A stretch of DNA of 64,000 bases from Pseudomonadota bacterium (GTDB lineage: Bacteria; Desulfobacterota; Binatia; Binatales; Binataceae): NCBI GenBank assembly GCA_021324855.1, contig JAJPIG010000026.1:124001-188000 (forward strand), given 5' to 3'. A model generated the notes under the pieces. The model saw nothing but the letters and a program-made list of their open reading frames with translations, searched no databases and was not told the DNA's origin. Made by a program: the position numbers and the translations under genes. Of this stretch, positions 35,508 to 45,434 are shown piece after piece. Position 1 is the stretch's first letter. The number at the start of each line of letters is the position of its first letter.

Positions 35508-38333
35508 ATGCATAGCGCGGCTAAACATGACCCGCGATTTCGTCAATTGACCGCTGTGGCCTTGCGACCGCTTCTCGTCGGATTGGTCGTCATACTCACC
35601 GCAGCCGTGTCAGCGCGCGCACAGACCGGCTTTCCAGGCACCAACGGGTTCGGCCATTCTTCGAGCACCGGCGGTTCATCGCCGGGAGGAATGACCGGAC
35701 CGGGTATCGGACAATCGATAGGCGGTCTCGCAGGCACCCCCTCGCTCTCACCCGATCAGATGGCCGCGGTTGCGCAGCGGCTCGGATTGTCGCTCGATGA
35801 TCTGAATGCGCTGCGCAGCGAAGCAGCCAACGGTGGACTCACTTCGGACGAAATTCAACGTCTCTGCCTGCGATTGAGCGCGAAGGGAATCGACCCGCAG
35901 CAGATCGAAGCGATGGCGGGCGCGCTTGGGTTGGGTCTGAACGCAGTGCAAATGGCCTCGCTGAAGAGCTGCTCGGCGCTCGGCCAATCGCCGCAGGGGA
36001 TGCCGACGCCGCAAAATGCGCAGCAGACACAACAGCCGCCTTATTCACCCTTGGGGCCATCGCAGCTCGGACCATCTTCGATTGAGCAGACGTTCCAATC
36101 GCTTGATTCCGGAGTCCCACCGACCGCGCCCACTCCGAAAACTCTCACGCAGTTCGGCTATTCGCTGTTCAATCAACCTGTAAGCACTTTCGCACCGACG
36201 GATGACGTTCCGGTCGGTGATGACTATCTCGTCGGTCCCAACGACGAGATGAAGATCCTGATCTGGGGCCGCGTCAACGACAGTCTGGATCTTTTCGTGA
36301 ATCGCGATGGCACCATCCTGGTGCCTGAGTTCGGACCGGTGCAGGTCGCGGGTCTGACCTTTGGTCAGGCCAAACAGTTGATCGAAGACCATGCCAAGCA
36401 GATCACGGGCGTCAAGATCGACGTCACGATGGGCAAGCTGCGGACGATACAGGTGTTCGTGATCGGCGAAGTCAATCAGCCCGGCGCCTACACGGTGAGT
36501 GCGCTCTCACGCGTATCGAACGCGATCGTCGCCGCCGGCGGAATCGCCAAGACCGGCAGCCTCCGGCGCATCGAAATTCGACGCCGGAATCAGACGCTGC
36601 GCACCGTCGATCTCTACAACCTGCTGCTCACCGGCGACAACTCGGGCGATGTGCGTCTGGAGCCGCAGGACGTGATCTTCGTGCCGGTCATCGGTCCCGT
36701 CGCGGCGGTCGCCGGCGATGTCAAGCGTCCGGCGATCTACGAAATCAGCCAACACTCGACGCTGGCCGGCGTGCTCAGACTGGCAGGTGGAATCACGGCA
36801 TTCGGCTATTCGCAGCGTCTGCAGGTCGAGCGGGTGCAGAATCACGATCGACGCGTGGTGCTCGACGTCGATTTAAATACTGCGCGCACGCGTGCCTACC
36901 CGATCGAGGATGGCGACCTGATCAAGGTCTATACCGTTTTGCCGCAGCAGACCAACGTCGTCACCATCGACGGCAACGTCAACCGCCCCGGCAAGTACGA
37001 ATATCGCCCGGGGATGCACCTGACCGATCTGATCAACCAAGCCGAAGGCGTGCTGCCGCGCACCTATTTCCGTTATGCCCTGTTGCGCCGCCAGGGTCCG
37101 CAGAAGAATCAGCGTCTGATCCCGGTCAATCTCGACGACGCGATGTCCAACGCGACCGACTCGAACAGCAACCTGGTGTTGTCTCCCGGCGATGACCTGA
37201 CGGTTTTCAGCGAAACCCAAATCCGTGATCTGCCGACCGTTCTGGTACAGGGCGAGGTGCGCAATCCTGGCTACTATGTCCTCGATCACCAGATGCGCGT
37301 GAGTGACCTGATATACGTTGCGGGTGGGTTGAAGGACGACGCCTACGAGCGTCAGGCCGAATTGGCCCGGACTCAGGTGATCAACGGTGTCAAAACCATT
37401 CACACCTATATGGATGTGGATTTGCGCGCCGCGTTGAGCGGTTCCGATGCACAGAATCCGGTGCTGATGGCCAACGATCAGCTCTTCGTCCGCAAGGCCT
37501 CGGACTGGCATCTGCCGTGGGTGGTACAGATTCGCGGCGAGGTGCGCCGGCCCGGCCCGTACGCGATTCACAAGGGCGAGCGCATCGCAGAGCTTCTGCA
37601 GCGCTCCGGCGGATTGCTGCCCGATGCCTACTTGCCGGCGACGGTGTTCATCCGGCAGTCGATTAAAACAGTTCAACAGCAGGCGCTGGATCAGGCTCGC
37701 GCGCAGCTCGAACAGAAGGTCGCGCAGCTTCAGTTGATGCCTGCGCAGGCGGGAACCTCGGCCTCGCAGAACGGCTCCGACAGCTATTCGAAGGCGCTGC
37801 TCACGATGCAGAACGTGCTGTCCGATACGCAGAATCAGCAGGCGCAGGGCCGGCTCGTAGTGCATCTCGGACCGATCGATCAGCTCGTCCAGAGTGCGAA
37901 CAACGTTGAACTCGAGGATGGCGACCAGATTGCGATTCCGCGCCGTCCCTCGGCCGTGCAGGTGCTCGGTCAGGTCTATACGCCTAACGCGATCATCTGG
38001 CAGCGCAACCTGCGCACGCGCGATTACCTGCAGATGGCCGGCGGACCGACCGAGGGCGCCGATCCCGACCACATCTTCGTCATCCGCGCCGACGGCTCAG
38101 TGCTGACGGATCAGGGTCTCCGGGATTCGGAAAAATCACAGATGTTCCCGCTGCTGCCGGTTATCTCGGGTAGCGGCCTGATGGATACATCGCTGAATCC
38201 TGGCGACACCATCTACGTCCCCGAGCAGCTCGTCTACGTGGACAAGACCGCCTACTGGAAAGACGTCACTCAGATCATCGCCAACGGTGCGATGTCGCTG
38301 GGCGTCATGGGTTTGTTGGGGGCGCAACTATAG
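35508..38333 (+). CDS. Wza-like polysaccharide export protein with six SLBB repeats
   Basis: 941 residues, over twice the size of E. coli Wza. A signal peptide runs to about residue 38 (LVGLVVILTAAVSARAQ), followed by a Gly/Ser/Gln-rich linker. The Poly_export domain is at about 235-312 (YLVGPNDEMKILIWGRV). Six SLBB domains follow, starting near residues 314, 397, 483, 574, 673 and 818; each has a G-x-V-x-x-P-G-x-Y-type opening (GEVNQPGAY, GDVKRPAIY, GNVNRPGKY, GEVRNPGYY, GEVRRPGPY, GQVYTPNAI). No lipobox Cys is seen. It should form the outer-membrane/periplasmic export channel and heads the locus. Confidence 0.92.
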   Translation: MHSAAKHDPRFRQLTAVALRPLLVGLVVILTAAVSARAQTGFPGTNGFGHSSSTGGSSPGGMTGPGIGQSIGGLAGTPSLSPDQMAAVAQRLGLSLDDLNALRSEAANGGLTSDEIQRLCLRLSAKGIDPQQIEAMAGALGLGLNAVQMASLKSCSALGQSPQGMPTPQNAQQTQQPPYSPLGPSQLGPSSIEQTFQSLDSGVPPTAPTPKTLTQFGYSLFNQPVSTFAPTDDVPVGDDYLVGPNDEMKILIWGRVNDSLDLFVNRDGTILVPEFGPVQVAGLTFGQAKQLIEDHAKQITGVKIDVTMGKLRTIQVFVIGEVNQPGAYTVSALSRVSNAIVAAGGIAKTGSLRRIEIRRRNQTLRTVDLYNLLLTGDNSGDVRLEPQDVIFVPVIGPVAAVAGDVKRPAIYEISQHSTLAGVLRLAGGITAFGYSQRLQVERVQNHDRRVVLDVDLNTARTRAYPIEDGDLIKVYTVLPQQTNVVTIDGNVNRPGKYEYRPGMHLTDLINQAEGVLPRTYFRYALLRRQGPQKNQRLIPVNLDDAMSNATDSNSNLVLSPGDDLTVFSETQIRDLPTVLVQGEVRNPGYYVLDHQMRVSDLIYVAGGLKDDAYERQAELARTQVINGVKTIHTYMDVDLRAALSGSDAQNPVLMANDQLFVRKASDWHLPWVVQIRGEVRRPGPYAIHKGERIAELLQRSGGLLPDAYLPATVFIRQSIKTVQQQALDQARAQLEQKVAQLQLMPAQAGTSASQNGSDSYSKALLTMQNVLSDTQNQQAQGRLVVHLGPIDQLVQSANNVELEDGDQIAIPRRPSAVQVLGQVYTPNAIIWQRNLRTRDYLQMAGGPTEGADPDHIFVIRADGSVLTDQGLRDSEKSQMFPLLPVISGSGLMDTSLNPGDTIYVPEQLVYVDKTAYWKDVTQIIANGAMSLGVMGLLGAQL

Positions 38334-38364
38334 CGGGGGAGTTTGAGACTCTAACGGGTTCTTT

Positions 38365-39078
38365 GTGAGGGGAATCGGTCGGATATCGCGATCGATCGCG
38401 GCCGCAGCCGCGATAATCTCGCTCGGCGCGGGCGCCGCATCGGCGCAGCAGCGTCCCGCCACGTTCAACCGAACCGAGACCCGGAACCTGATTATCGCTG
38501 CGGCGCGGCTCTACGATCTCGATCCCGATCTGCTGCGCGCGATCGCAACGGTCGAGTCGGGTGGCAATCCCGAAGCGGTCTCGCCGAAGGGCGCGCAGGG
38601 CCTGATGCAACTGATGCCGGGGACGGCCGAACGCTTCTCGGTTGAGAATCCGTTCGATCCGGTGGATAACGTGCTGGGCGCCGTCCGCTTCATCAATTTC
38701 CTCAAACGCTGGCAGGCTGAGCAGCCGGAACGGCGTGGCAGCCTGGCCGAACTGCTCGCGGCCTATAACGCAGGTCCGGGCGCGGTCGAGAAATACGGCG
38801 GTGTGCCGCCTTATCCGGAGACGCAGGAGTATGTGCGGCGCGTGATGCTCGCCTATCTGTTGGGTGGAAACCTGCCACCGGGCTTCCGCCGCGCTGCCAC
38901 TCGCGAACCTCACGATATTCCCGTAAAGGCGCGCCCCCGGGCGGGCGTGGTGCCCGCTTCATCGGACAGCCACAGCCCCGATCTGCTCGATCAGTTGTCC
39001 GACATTCGGGATCGCCGCAGCAGCGAGATGAAGCGGATGGCGGCGCAGGGCTGGGTGGAATCGAATGACCGGCAATAG
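38365..39078 (+). CDS. Soluble lytic transglycosylase-type (SLT) protein
   Basis: 237 residues from GTG 38365 with a signal peptide (IAAAAAIISLGAGAASAQ). The SLT fold has the catalytic Glu in AIATVESGGNPEAVS, then SPKGAQGLMQLMPGTA and LAAYNAGPGAVEKYGG, both hallmarks. It cleaves peptidoglycan glycan strands. Placed between the export channel and Wzi genes, and overlapping the latter by 14 bp, it may open the cell wall for the export complex; that role is inferred. The C-terminal 60 residues are low-complexity. Confidence 0.92.
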   Translation: MRGIGRISRSIAAAAAIISLGAGAASAQQRPATFNRTETRNLIIAAARLYDLDPDLLRAIATVESGGNPEAVSPKGAQGLMQLMPGTAERFSVENPFDPVDNVLGAVRFINFLKRWQAEQPERRGSLAELLAAYNAGPGAVEKYGGVPPYPETQEYVRRVMLAYLLGGNLPPGFRRAATREPHDIPVKARPRAGVVPASSDSHSPDLLDQLSDIRDRRSSEMKRMAAQGWVESNDRQ

Positions 39079-40789
39079 GCGAATGTGCGGCCGCCGCGGT
39101 TTACGATGGTCCGCGGCTTGCGCGGCCATCGCGGCGCTGGCGCTCGCATCGGCACTGATCGTCTACGCACGGACCGCACACGCCTCGACTTACGCAGTCT
39201 ACATCCCGCTCGACGATCCTATTTACAAGGAATTGGACACGCTGAACGGCCTGGGTCTGCTCTACTCCTACATGGACACGATCAAGCCGATCTCCCGCAT
39301 CGAGGCGGCCCGCCTGGTGCTCGAGGCCGAGCGTCATTACGAGCTGCATGAGCAGGGCGAAGACGGGCTCGAGGACGACGACCTGGCGCGTCCGATCCTG
39401 CGCGCGATGCGCGCGCAACTGCACGAGGAGATTGGATGGCTCGAAGATCGGAAGGAAAACAACCTTCCCAACTTGGTCCACCCGCTCGAGCGACTTGAAC
39501 TGCAGTATGTCTATTCGCACGGCGAGGCGCGCGAGGAGCACATCAACCAGGTCAACGGCGCGAACATCAACTTCAACGAAGGGACTCCGCTACTGCCGAA
39601 CAACGACGCGCTCCCGACGGCGACCGGCAGCAACGAGATCGCGCGGGCTTCGAGCTGGGCGGGATTCGGCAGTTTCCTGACGCTGTATGGCGAAGGCGCA
39701 GTCGCGGGGCCTTTCACTCGCTCAGTTAGCGGCCCGCCCGGCTCGGACGCGCGCCGCGTACAGCCGATCGACGCCGAGGCGGTGGTGAGCCTCGGCAATA
39801 CAGCGATCTCGTTCGGACAGGAAGAGATGTGGTGGGGCGTCGGCCACTTCGCCGCGCTTTCGCAGAGCGACAACGCTGCCCCGTTCCAGGCCTTGCGCGT
39901 GCAGGGGATTCATCCGACGCATCTGCCGTGGTTCCTCAAGTACCTCGGACTATTTCGATGGAACGCGTTCTTCGGCCAGCTCGATGACGATCGGACCTTC
40001 TCGCGCCCATGGATCGACGGGCAGAACTTCTCCTTCAAGCCGCTGCCGAATTTTGAGTTCGGGTTCACCCACGCGATCGAGTTCGGCGGCTACAACAACG
40101 ATCATTACAACCTGTCGGGCTTCATGGGCCGTGCGAGCGGCCTCTTCACCGGCAATCCCCTGCAGGGCAACACCAACTCGCGCGGCGGCGTATACCTGAA
40201 ACTGTACGTGCCAAAATGGCGGAACTCACAGTTCTATTTCGAGATCCTGGGCGAAGATAATCTCACCAAGGAAGTCCCTTATGTCGGCAGGGTGCTGCCC
40301 TTCCTCGCGCGCTCATACCAGGGCGGCTGGTATCTCCCGCGGCTGACCCGGGACGGCCTGACCGATTTCCGGATTGAATGGGCGATTCTCGAACCCAACT
40401 ACTCGCAGCACTCTGACTCGCTTTACTGGACCAACGACGACCGTCTGATGGGCGATCCGATGGGTCCCAATGCCAGCCAGGTCGACATCGATTTCGGCCG
40501 CTGGTTCATGATGAAGTGCAAAGCCGACCTCGACATCTTCTATACCGAGCGCGCGCCGATCTGGAGGCCGCAGATTAACGTTCACAAGGAGCGCAGCGTC
40601 GGCGGCACGCTCGATCTGTGGACGCTGCCGGGGCCGACGCCGGGGACCGCGGGATGGCTCGGCGATGTGAAGGCCCGCAGCGGCTTCGAGTACGTGCATG
40701 ACATCAATTTCGGCAATTCCGGATCGTTACGGGCCATTCTGATGCTTTCGTTTGCGATCCAGCCGAGCTGGAAAAGCATTGAGTATTAG
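39065..40789 (+). CDS. Wzi-like capsule assembly outer-membrane protein
   Basis: 574 residues. A signal/TM segment (SAACAAIAALALASALIVYA) is followed by YIPLDDPIYKELDTLNGLGLL, the usual N-terminus of the capsule assembly Wzi family, and by many alternating beta strands with aromatic girdles (FLTLYGEGAVAGPF, NFEFGFTHAIEFGG, FYFEILGEDNLT). An outer-membrane barrel that anchors surface polysaccharide is expected. Length is slightly above E. coli Wzi because of an extra helical stretch at residues 80-150. It overlaps the SLT gene end. Confidence 0.88.
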   Translation: MTGNRRMCGRRGLRWSAACAAIAALALASALIVYARTAHASTYAVYIPLDDPIYKELDTLNGLGLLYSYMDTIKPISRIEAARLVLEAERHYELHEQGEDGLEDDDLARPILRAMRAQLHEEIGWLEDRKENNLPNLVHPLERLELQYVYSHGEAREEHINQVNGANINFNEGTPLLPNNDALPTATGSNEIARASSWAGFGSFLTLYGEGAVAGPFTRSVSGPPGSDARRVQPIDAEAVVSLGNTAISFGQEEMWWGVGHFAALSQSDNAAPFQALRVQGIHPTHLPWFLKYLGLFRWNAFFGQLDDDRTFSRPWIDGQNFSFKPLPNFEFGFTHAIEFGGYNNDHYNLSGFMGRASGLFTGNPLQGNTNSRGGVYLKLYVPKWRNSQFYFEILGEDNLTKEVPYVGRVLPFLARSYQGGWYLPRLTRDGLTDFRIEWAILEPNYSQHSDSLYWTNDDRLMGDPMGPNASQVDIDFGRWFMMKCKADLDIFYTERAPIWRPQINVHKERSVGGTLDLWTLPGPTPGTAGWLGDVKARSGFEYVHDINFGNSGSLRAILMLSFAIQPSWKSIEY

Positions 40790-40825
40790 CACCGCACCGG
40801 GGTAGGCCGGCGGCGTCAGGTTTTT

Positions 40826-41854
40826 ATGGACACGATTAATTCCTTCCCACGTTTGTCCGATTCCAACGGCGCGCAGCTTCCGGCGCATCCGGGCCATCCC
40901 GGGCCAGCGGCGCATCCTCACCTGAGCATCGAGGTGCTCAAGTATTTCAAGATTCTTTCCCGGCACAAACGGCTGATCATCGGGCTGACACTTGCGGCCG
41001 TGATTCTCACCGGCCTGTACCTGGAATTCCTCGCGACGCGGCTCTACCAGGCTCAGGCAATCATCACGCCCGTGCCGCCCGATCAGGACCTGAGCCAGAT
41101 CGGCGGTGGTCTTGAGGACATGCTCGGCGGCGGAAGCGGCGGACTGGCCTCGATGCTGATGGGAACGAGCGACAACGAGCTGGTCTCGGAGCGCGATATC
41201 GCCATCCTCAACAGTTTCGACTTCACCAACACCTTAATAAAGCGCTACAACCTCGCCACCTATCTCTTAAGTGGCGATGGTGACAACCTCGCCAAGATGA
41301 CGCCATGGAAAAAGTATGAGTACATTAATGGCCGGTTCGGAACCAGTTATGACTACAAGGGCGGCAACCTGGAACTGACCTTTATTGACAGCAGCCCCGA
41401 GCGCGCGCGCCAGGTGCTGACCTGGTATCTCGATGCGTTGCGAGAACGACTGCGCAGCCAGGAGGTCCAGAGCGCCGCGATCGCGGCCAAGTCGCTGGAA
41501 GAGGAAATCTCGCGAACTTCGGACTCGTTGTTGCAAAGTCAACTCTACGAGCTGCTCGCCCGCCAGATTCAGCGCGAGAAACTGGCCCAAGTCGAGGCCG
41601 ACTTCGCTTTCAAGATCATCGAGCCTCCGGTAGTGCCGGACGCACGCTACTCGCCGCGTGTGACCCGCTCATCCCTCCTCGCCGGCATCGGCGTCCTGTT
41701 GCTCGTCTGCCTGACCATCGTGGTGCGGGAATGGCTGATGCACGCACATGCTCATCTTACGGCCGCGGCGATCGTTCCGTTGACGAACCCGGTCGAGCAC
41801 GATGACGGCGGACGCGAGCCGGCGGTCGCGGAGCGAATCAGGCTTTATCGCTGA
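40826..41854 (+). CDS. Wzz-type polysaccharide chain-length determinant protein
   Basis: 342 residues. The first membrane helix (LIIGLTLAAVILTGLYLEF) follows LSIEVLKYFKILSRHKR, then comes a periplasmic helical domain with YQAQAIITPVPP and coiled-coil character (SLEEEISRTSDSLLQSQLYELL), a PPVVPDARYSPR motif and a second membrane helix (SLLAGIGVLLLVCLTIVV). This is the co-polymerase layout. There is no fused tyrosine kinase domain and no Walker motif. It sets polymer length in the inner membrane. Confidence 0.88.
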   Translation: MDTINSFPRLSDSNGAQLPAHPGHPGPAAHPHLSIEVLKYFKILSRHKRLIIGLTLAAVILTGLYLEFLATRLYQAQAIITPVPPDQDLSQIGGGLEDMLGGGSGGLASMLMGTSDNELVSERDIAILNSFDFTNTLIKRYNLATYLLSGDGDNLAKMTPWKKYEYINGRFGTSYDYKGGNLELTFIDSSPERARQVLTWYLDALRERLRSQEVQSAAIAAKSLEEEISRTSDSLLQSQLYELLARQIQREKLAQVEADFAFKIIEPPVVPDARYSPRVTRSSLLAGIGVLLLVCLTIVVREWLMHAHAHLTAAAIVPLTNPVEHDDGGREPAVAERIRLYR

Positions 41855-41953
41855 AAGTCGTAGTTCCCGCGCGCCGGCTCGCGGCGCGGCCAGCAAACGT
41901 CGCCTAATGTTTGCGGCCCCCGTGGTGCACAGCTAGGCTGGCCGACAGGTAGC

Positions 41954-43219
41954 ATGACTTCTGCGAGCAGCGTCCCGAATCACCCGACGCCCGACGCGAA
42001 GCCGCGGATGCTGGTCGTGATCCACGGCAGCCTCGATTATTATGCGTCGGGGCCCAAGGAGATTCTCGCCTACGAACGCCACTTCGCGATTCATATCGTC
42101 TGCTCGAATTCGCGCCCGCCGGCTTACGACTGGCCTCCGGAAATTGTGGTTGAGCGCATCGGTCTGCATCTGCCCTACGGAAAACGTGGAAGGATGCTGA
42201 GTGTGCTCCGATGGTTGGATTATCTGGTGTTCCGGAACGTCGTGAAGAGGCGAGCTCAACGGCTGCGGCCGGCTGTCGTCTACGCCTACGATGCGCCGGC
42301 ATTCGCAGCCGCAAGCTCGGTTCGCCGCCGTGGTCAGGACTGGCCGCTGGTGTACCATTGCTACGACCAGTGGGAGCCGGAACGCCAATCGAAACTTTCG
42401 GTGCGACGCTATCTCGATTTGGTCGCGTTTCGCGAGGGCCGGAACGCGTCGCTGGTGATTTTTCCGGAGATGGAGCGGGCGCGCTACTATATGGATCGGA
42501 GCGGTGATCGGCGGCCGCCGTTAATCCTACCCAACTATCCGAAACTCGACCTGGTCCCGCATATCGAGCAGTTCGAGGCGCTCATCGAACGACGCTTCGC
42601 CAGACGCGAGCTGCTATACACCGGCACGGTCGAGGAAGACATCGCGCTCAGCGAGACGATCGAAGCGGTCGCAAACCTTAAAGGATTTTTGCGAATCTTC
42701 GGCACCCAAAAACACGAAACCCGGCGCGAATTGGATCAACTCATTGCGCGACTCGCGCTTTCCGATCGGGTTTCGTTTTCGGGCTGGATCGCTGCTCACG
42801 ATCGGATGATCGCCGACTCGATGGACGCCAGTCTCGGGCTGTCGCTTTATAAACCGACTTCCGTGAATCGCGCGGCCATGGCCTCGGCCTCGAACAAGCT
42901 CTGGGAATATGCCGCGCGTGGTCTTCCGGCGGTAGTCCCCGATACCCCGAACTACCGCGAAAAGCTCGACGGCGCAGAGTGGGTCGCATATGCGGACCTG
43001 AACGATCCGAAATCGATCGAGCGCGCGGCGCGCTGGTTTCTGGACGATCGGGAGCGCTATGCGAGGGCCGCGCACGCCGCGCGCGACGCCTTTGAGCAGC
43101 GCTACAACTTCGAGCGCGTCGCACCGGATCTCATAGCGCGTCTGCTGGCCCTGGCGAACCCGGCTTCAGCGCCATCTGCAGTGAACGGCGGAGAATCAGC
43201 GAGCATCGCGCGGCCATGA
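41954..43219 (+). CDS. Glycosyltransferase, GT-B fold (GT4-like)
   Basis: 421 residues. The N-terminal Rossmann-like half reads PRMLVVIHGSLDYYASGPKEI, and the C-terminal donor-binding half contains ELLYTGTVEEDIALSETIEA, FSGWIAAHDRM and NKLWEYAARGLPAVVPD, the E-x7-E-like region of GT4 enzymes. It should add a sugar from a nucleotide donor on the cytoplasmic face. The stop overlaps the FkbM gene (ATGA). Donor and linkage are unknown. Confidence 0.82.
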   Translation: MTSASSVPNHPTPDAKPRMLVVIHGSLDYYASGPKEILAYERHFAIHIVCSNSRPPAYDWPPEIVVERIGLHLPYGKRGRMLSVLRWLDYLVFRNVVKRRAQRLRPAVVYAYDAPAFAAASSVRRRGQDWPLVYHCYDQWEPERQSKLSVRRYLDLVAFREGRNASLVIFPEMERARYYMDRSGDRRPPLILPNYPKLDLVPHIEQFEALIERRFARRELLYTGTVEEDIALSETIEAVANLKGFLRIFGTQKHETRRELDQLIARLALSDRVSFSGWIAAHDRMIADSMDASLGLSLYKPTSVNRAAMASASNKLWEYAARGLPAVVPDTPNYREKLDGAEWVAYADLNDPKSIERAARWFLDDRERYARAAHAARDAFEQRYNFERVAPDLIARLLALANPASAPSAVNGGESASIARP

Positions 43220-44139
43220 CCAACCCACGGAAGCGCCCGGACAAGATGAGCGTCGGACTGGATCGGGCTGCGCGGCGCATCCGCCACTTACCCTTTCTTG
43301 ACCGGGCCAATTGGCTGTGGAATTCAATTCGTCCGGCGTACGATGCCGTGCTCCGGGCGACCGCACGCCAAAGCGGTCTCGAACGGCATATTAACGGCAC
43401 CGATCGGTTCCGTATCGCACCCGCCTCGCGCCGTCTGGTAGGCAACTGCTACGAGCCCGAAGTATGGGCGTTAACGATGAGTCTCATACGGCCCGGCGAC
43501 ACGATTGTGGACGTCGGCGCGCACATCGGAATTTACGCCATCGCGTTCGCGCTCCGCGCGGGCAGCAACGGTCGGGTCATTGCAATCGAGGCGGATCCGG
43601 CCAACGCCGACCTGATGGAAGCCAATGTGGCGGTCAACCAGCTTCGCAATCTCGAAATCGTCAGAGCGGCAGCGGGAGATCATGCCGGTTCCGTGCGGTT
43701 CGCGTCTCTCAACAGCAAAATTTCGCACGTAGTGGGTCTCACCAACCATAATGCCGCGGTATCTGCCGGCGAAGCGGCAAGGGGAGAGATCGGCGTCCCG
43801 ATGATCACGCTCGACAGCCAACTTGCGGGACAGCAGGTCGACTTTATCAAGATCGATGTCGAGGGCTTCGAAGAAGCAGTCCTCAAAGGCGCGCGCGAAC
43901 TGCTCGCCGACAGCAAACGCCGTCCCCGCGCAATTCTCATCGAGGTTCATCCCTACGCCTGGGAGTCGATGTCCACGACCAGCGAGTCGCTCACATCGTT
44001 CATGGAGCAGTGTGGGTATCGGACCGAAACGCTCGATGGCCGACCGCGGCCTCTGATCACCAGTTACGGTCATCTGCTTGCGTTCCCGCTTCACGAATCG
44101 CCGGAACTCTCAAGGAGGCCCCCGGCCGCGGGTTCATGA
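43216..44139 (+). CDS. FkbM-family methyltransferase
   Basis: 307 residues. The SAM-binding motif is DTIVDVGAHIGIYAIAFALRAG with VIAIEADPANADLMEANV, and the FkbM-type ending segment is QVDFIKIDVEGFEEAVLKGARELL with RAILIEVHPYAWE. These enzymes O-methylate sugars in surface glycans and natural products. ATGA overlaps link it to both the preceding GT4 and the following GT9 gene, so it is likely to act on the same repeat unit. Confidence 0.9.
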   Translation: MTNPRKRPDKMSVGLDRAARRIRHLPFLDRANWLWNSIRPAYDAVLRATARQSGLERHINGTDRFRIAPASRRLVGNCYEPEVWALTMSLIRPGDTIVDVGAHIGIYAIAFALRAGSNGRVIAIEADPANADLMEANVAVNQLRNLEIVRAAAGDHAGSVRFASLNSKISHVVGLTNHNAAVSAGEAARGEIGVPMITLDSQLAGQQVDFIKIDVEGFEEAVLKGARELLADSKRRPRAILIEVHPYAWESMSTTSESLTSFMEQCGYRTETLDGRPRPLITSYGHLLAFPLHESPELSRRPPAAGS

Positions 44140-45416
44140 GCGCAATAGCACAGGATCGGGCCGCCGCGGCGCGCTCGGAGTCCGGACGGCTGCCGGCTAA
44201 CTATCGCATCCCGATGGCTGCCGCTCTCGCAATCGAGCGGATCGCGAACGCGCTGCTGCGCGATCTGGCGTTCCTCCTATGGCCACGGAAGCGGCCGCGG
44301 TCTGCGGCGCGCGTCTGCGTTTACCGCATCGGGAACATCGGCGACATGGTCTGCGCGCTGCCGGCGATCCATGCGATCCGGCGTGCGTATCCCGAGGCCC
44401 ATCTGACGCTGCTTACATCGCCGGGCCTGCGCGGAGCGGCGTGGACCGGCGAGCTGCTCGAGGACCTCGGATGGTTCGATGCCATCGATGTCTATCATGC
44501 GGAAGACATCGCCGGATGGCGCAAGTTGTTCGCGATGGCGCGCCGGCTCCGCGCCAGGCGTTTCGACGTCTGGATTGAACTCCCGCCGGCGCTCGCTCCG
44601 TTTCGTGTCATGCTGCGCAATCTTTTGCTCGCCGGCGGCACCGGGGTCCGATGGGCGGGCGGTTGGGAACTCGCCACGGTGCGCACCGGCAGACAAGCGC
44701 AATCGGAATCGCGGGAATTCGACGACGAAGTTGTTCGGCTCCTTAAGATCACGGCCGCGCTCGGTATTGACGGCGACGACGCCGCTTTCCCGCTCGCACT
44801 GCCGGCGCGGCATCACCGGCGCGCGGAGGAGATCCTCTCCACGGCGAATCTGGCCGGGCGGCGGCTGATCGCGATCGCTCCGGGTGCGAAGCGGCCGACG
44901 AATCGATGGCCGACCGAGCGCTTTATAGAGGTTGCGCGGCGGTTTGCGGCACGCGGCTTTGGAATCGCGATCATCGGCGGGGCGTCCGAGCGCGAATTGT
45001 GCGCAAGGGTGGAGACCGGGGCGGGCGGCGACCTGGCCGTGAATCTGGCCGGGCGCTGCTCGGTGCCGGAGTCGTGCGCGGTGCTCGCACGATGCGATTT
45101 GTTGATCTGCAATGATTCCGGTGTGCAGCATCTGGCGGCGGCGATGGGCACGCGATGCGTCTCAATTTTCGCAGCGCGCGATCTCGGGCTCCGCTGGCGT
45201 CCGCATGGCTCCGGCCACGTTGCGATTAGAAAGTGGGTGCCCTGCCACACCTGTCTGCTTGAAGTTTGCCCGTACGACAACCGCTGCGTCGGCCTGATTA
45301 CGGTTGACGAAGTAGCCGCTGCCGCTGAAAGGATTCTGCGCTCGGCGTCCGAGCCCGGCTCTGATGGCGCGTGCGCCTCACACACCGAGTCCGAGATACG
45401 GCTCAGGTCGGCTTGA
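44136..45416 (+). CDS. Glycosyltransferase family 9 (heptosyltransferase-like)
   Basis: 426 residues from ATG 44136, which overlaps the FkbM stop. Features: VCVYRIGNIGDMVCALPAIHAIRRAYPEAHLTLLTSPG (N-terminal GT9 motif), AIAPGAKRPTNRWPTERF (donor phosphate loop) and CNDSGVQHLAAAMGTRCVSIF (conserved D-S/T-G-x-x-H-x-A). A C-terminal Cys cluster (PCHTCLLEVCPYDNRC) recalls GT9 members that bind a structural metal or form disulfides. Donor is probably an ADP-heptose or related sugar; acceptor unknown. Confidence 0.88.
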   Translation: MSAIAQDRAAAARSESGRLPANYRIPMAAALAIERIANALLRDLAFLLWPRKRPRSAARVCVYRIGNIGDMVCALPAIHAIRRAYPEAHLTLLTSPGLRGAAWTGELLEDLGWFDAIDVYHAEDIAGWRKLFAMARRLRARRFDVWIELPPALAPFRVMLRNLLLAGGTGVRWAGGWELATVRTGRQAQSESREFDDEVVRLLKITAALGIDGDDAAFPLALPARHHRRAEEILSTANLAGRRLIAIAPGAKRPTNRWPTERFIEVARRFAARGFGIAIIGGASERELCARVETGAGGDLAVNLAGRCSVPESCAVLARCDLLICNDSGVQHLAAAMGTRCVSIFAARDLGLRWRPHGSGHVAIRKWVPCHTCLLEVCPYDNRCVGLITVDEVAAAAERILRSASEPGSDGACASHTESEIRLRSA

Positions 45417-45434
45417 ATGGTCGCATAGCGCTCG

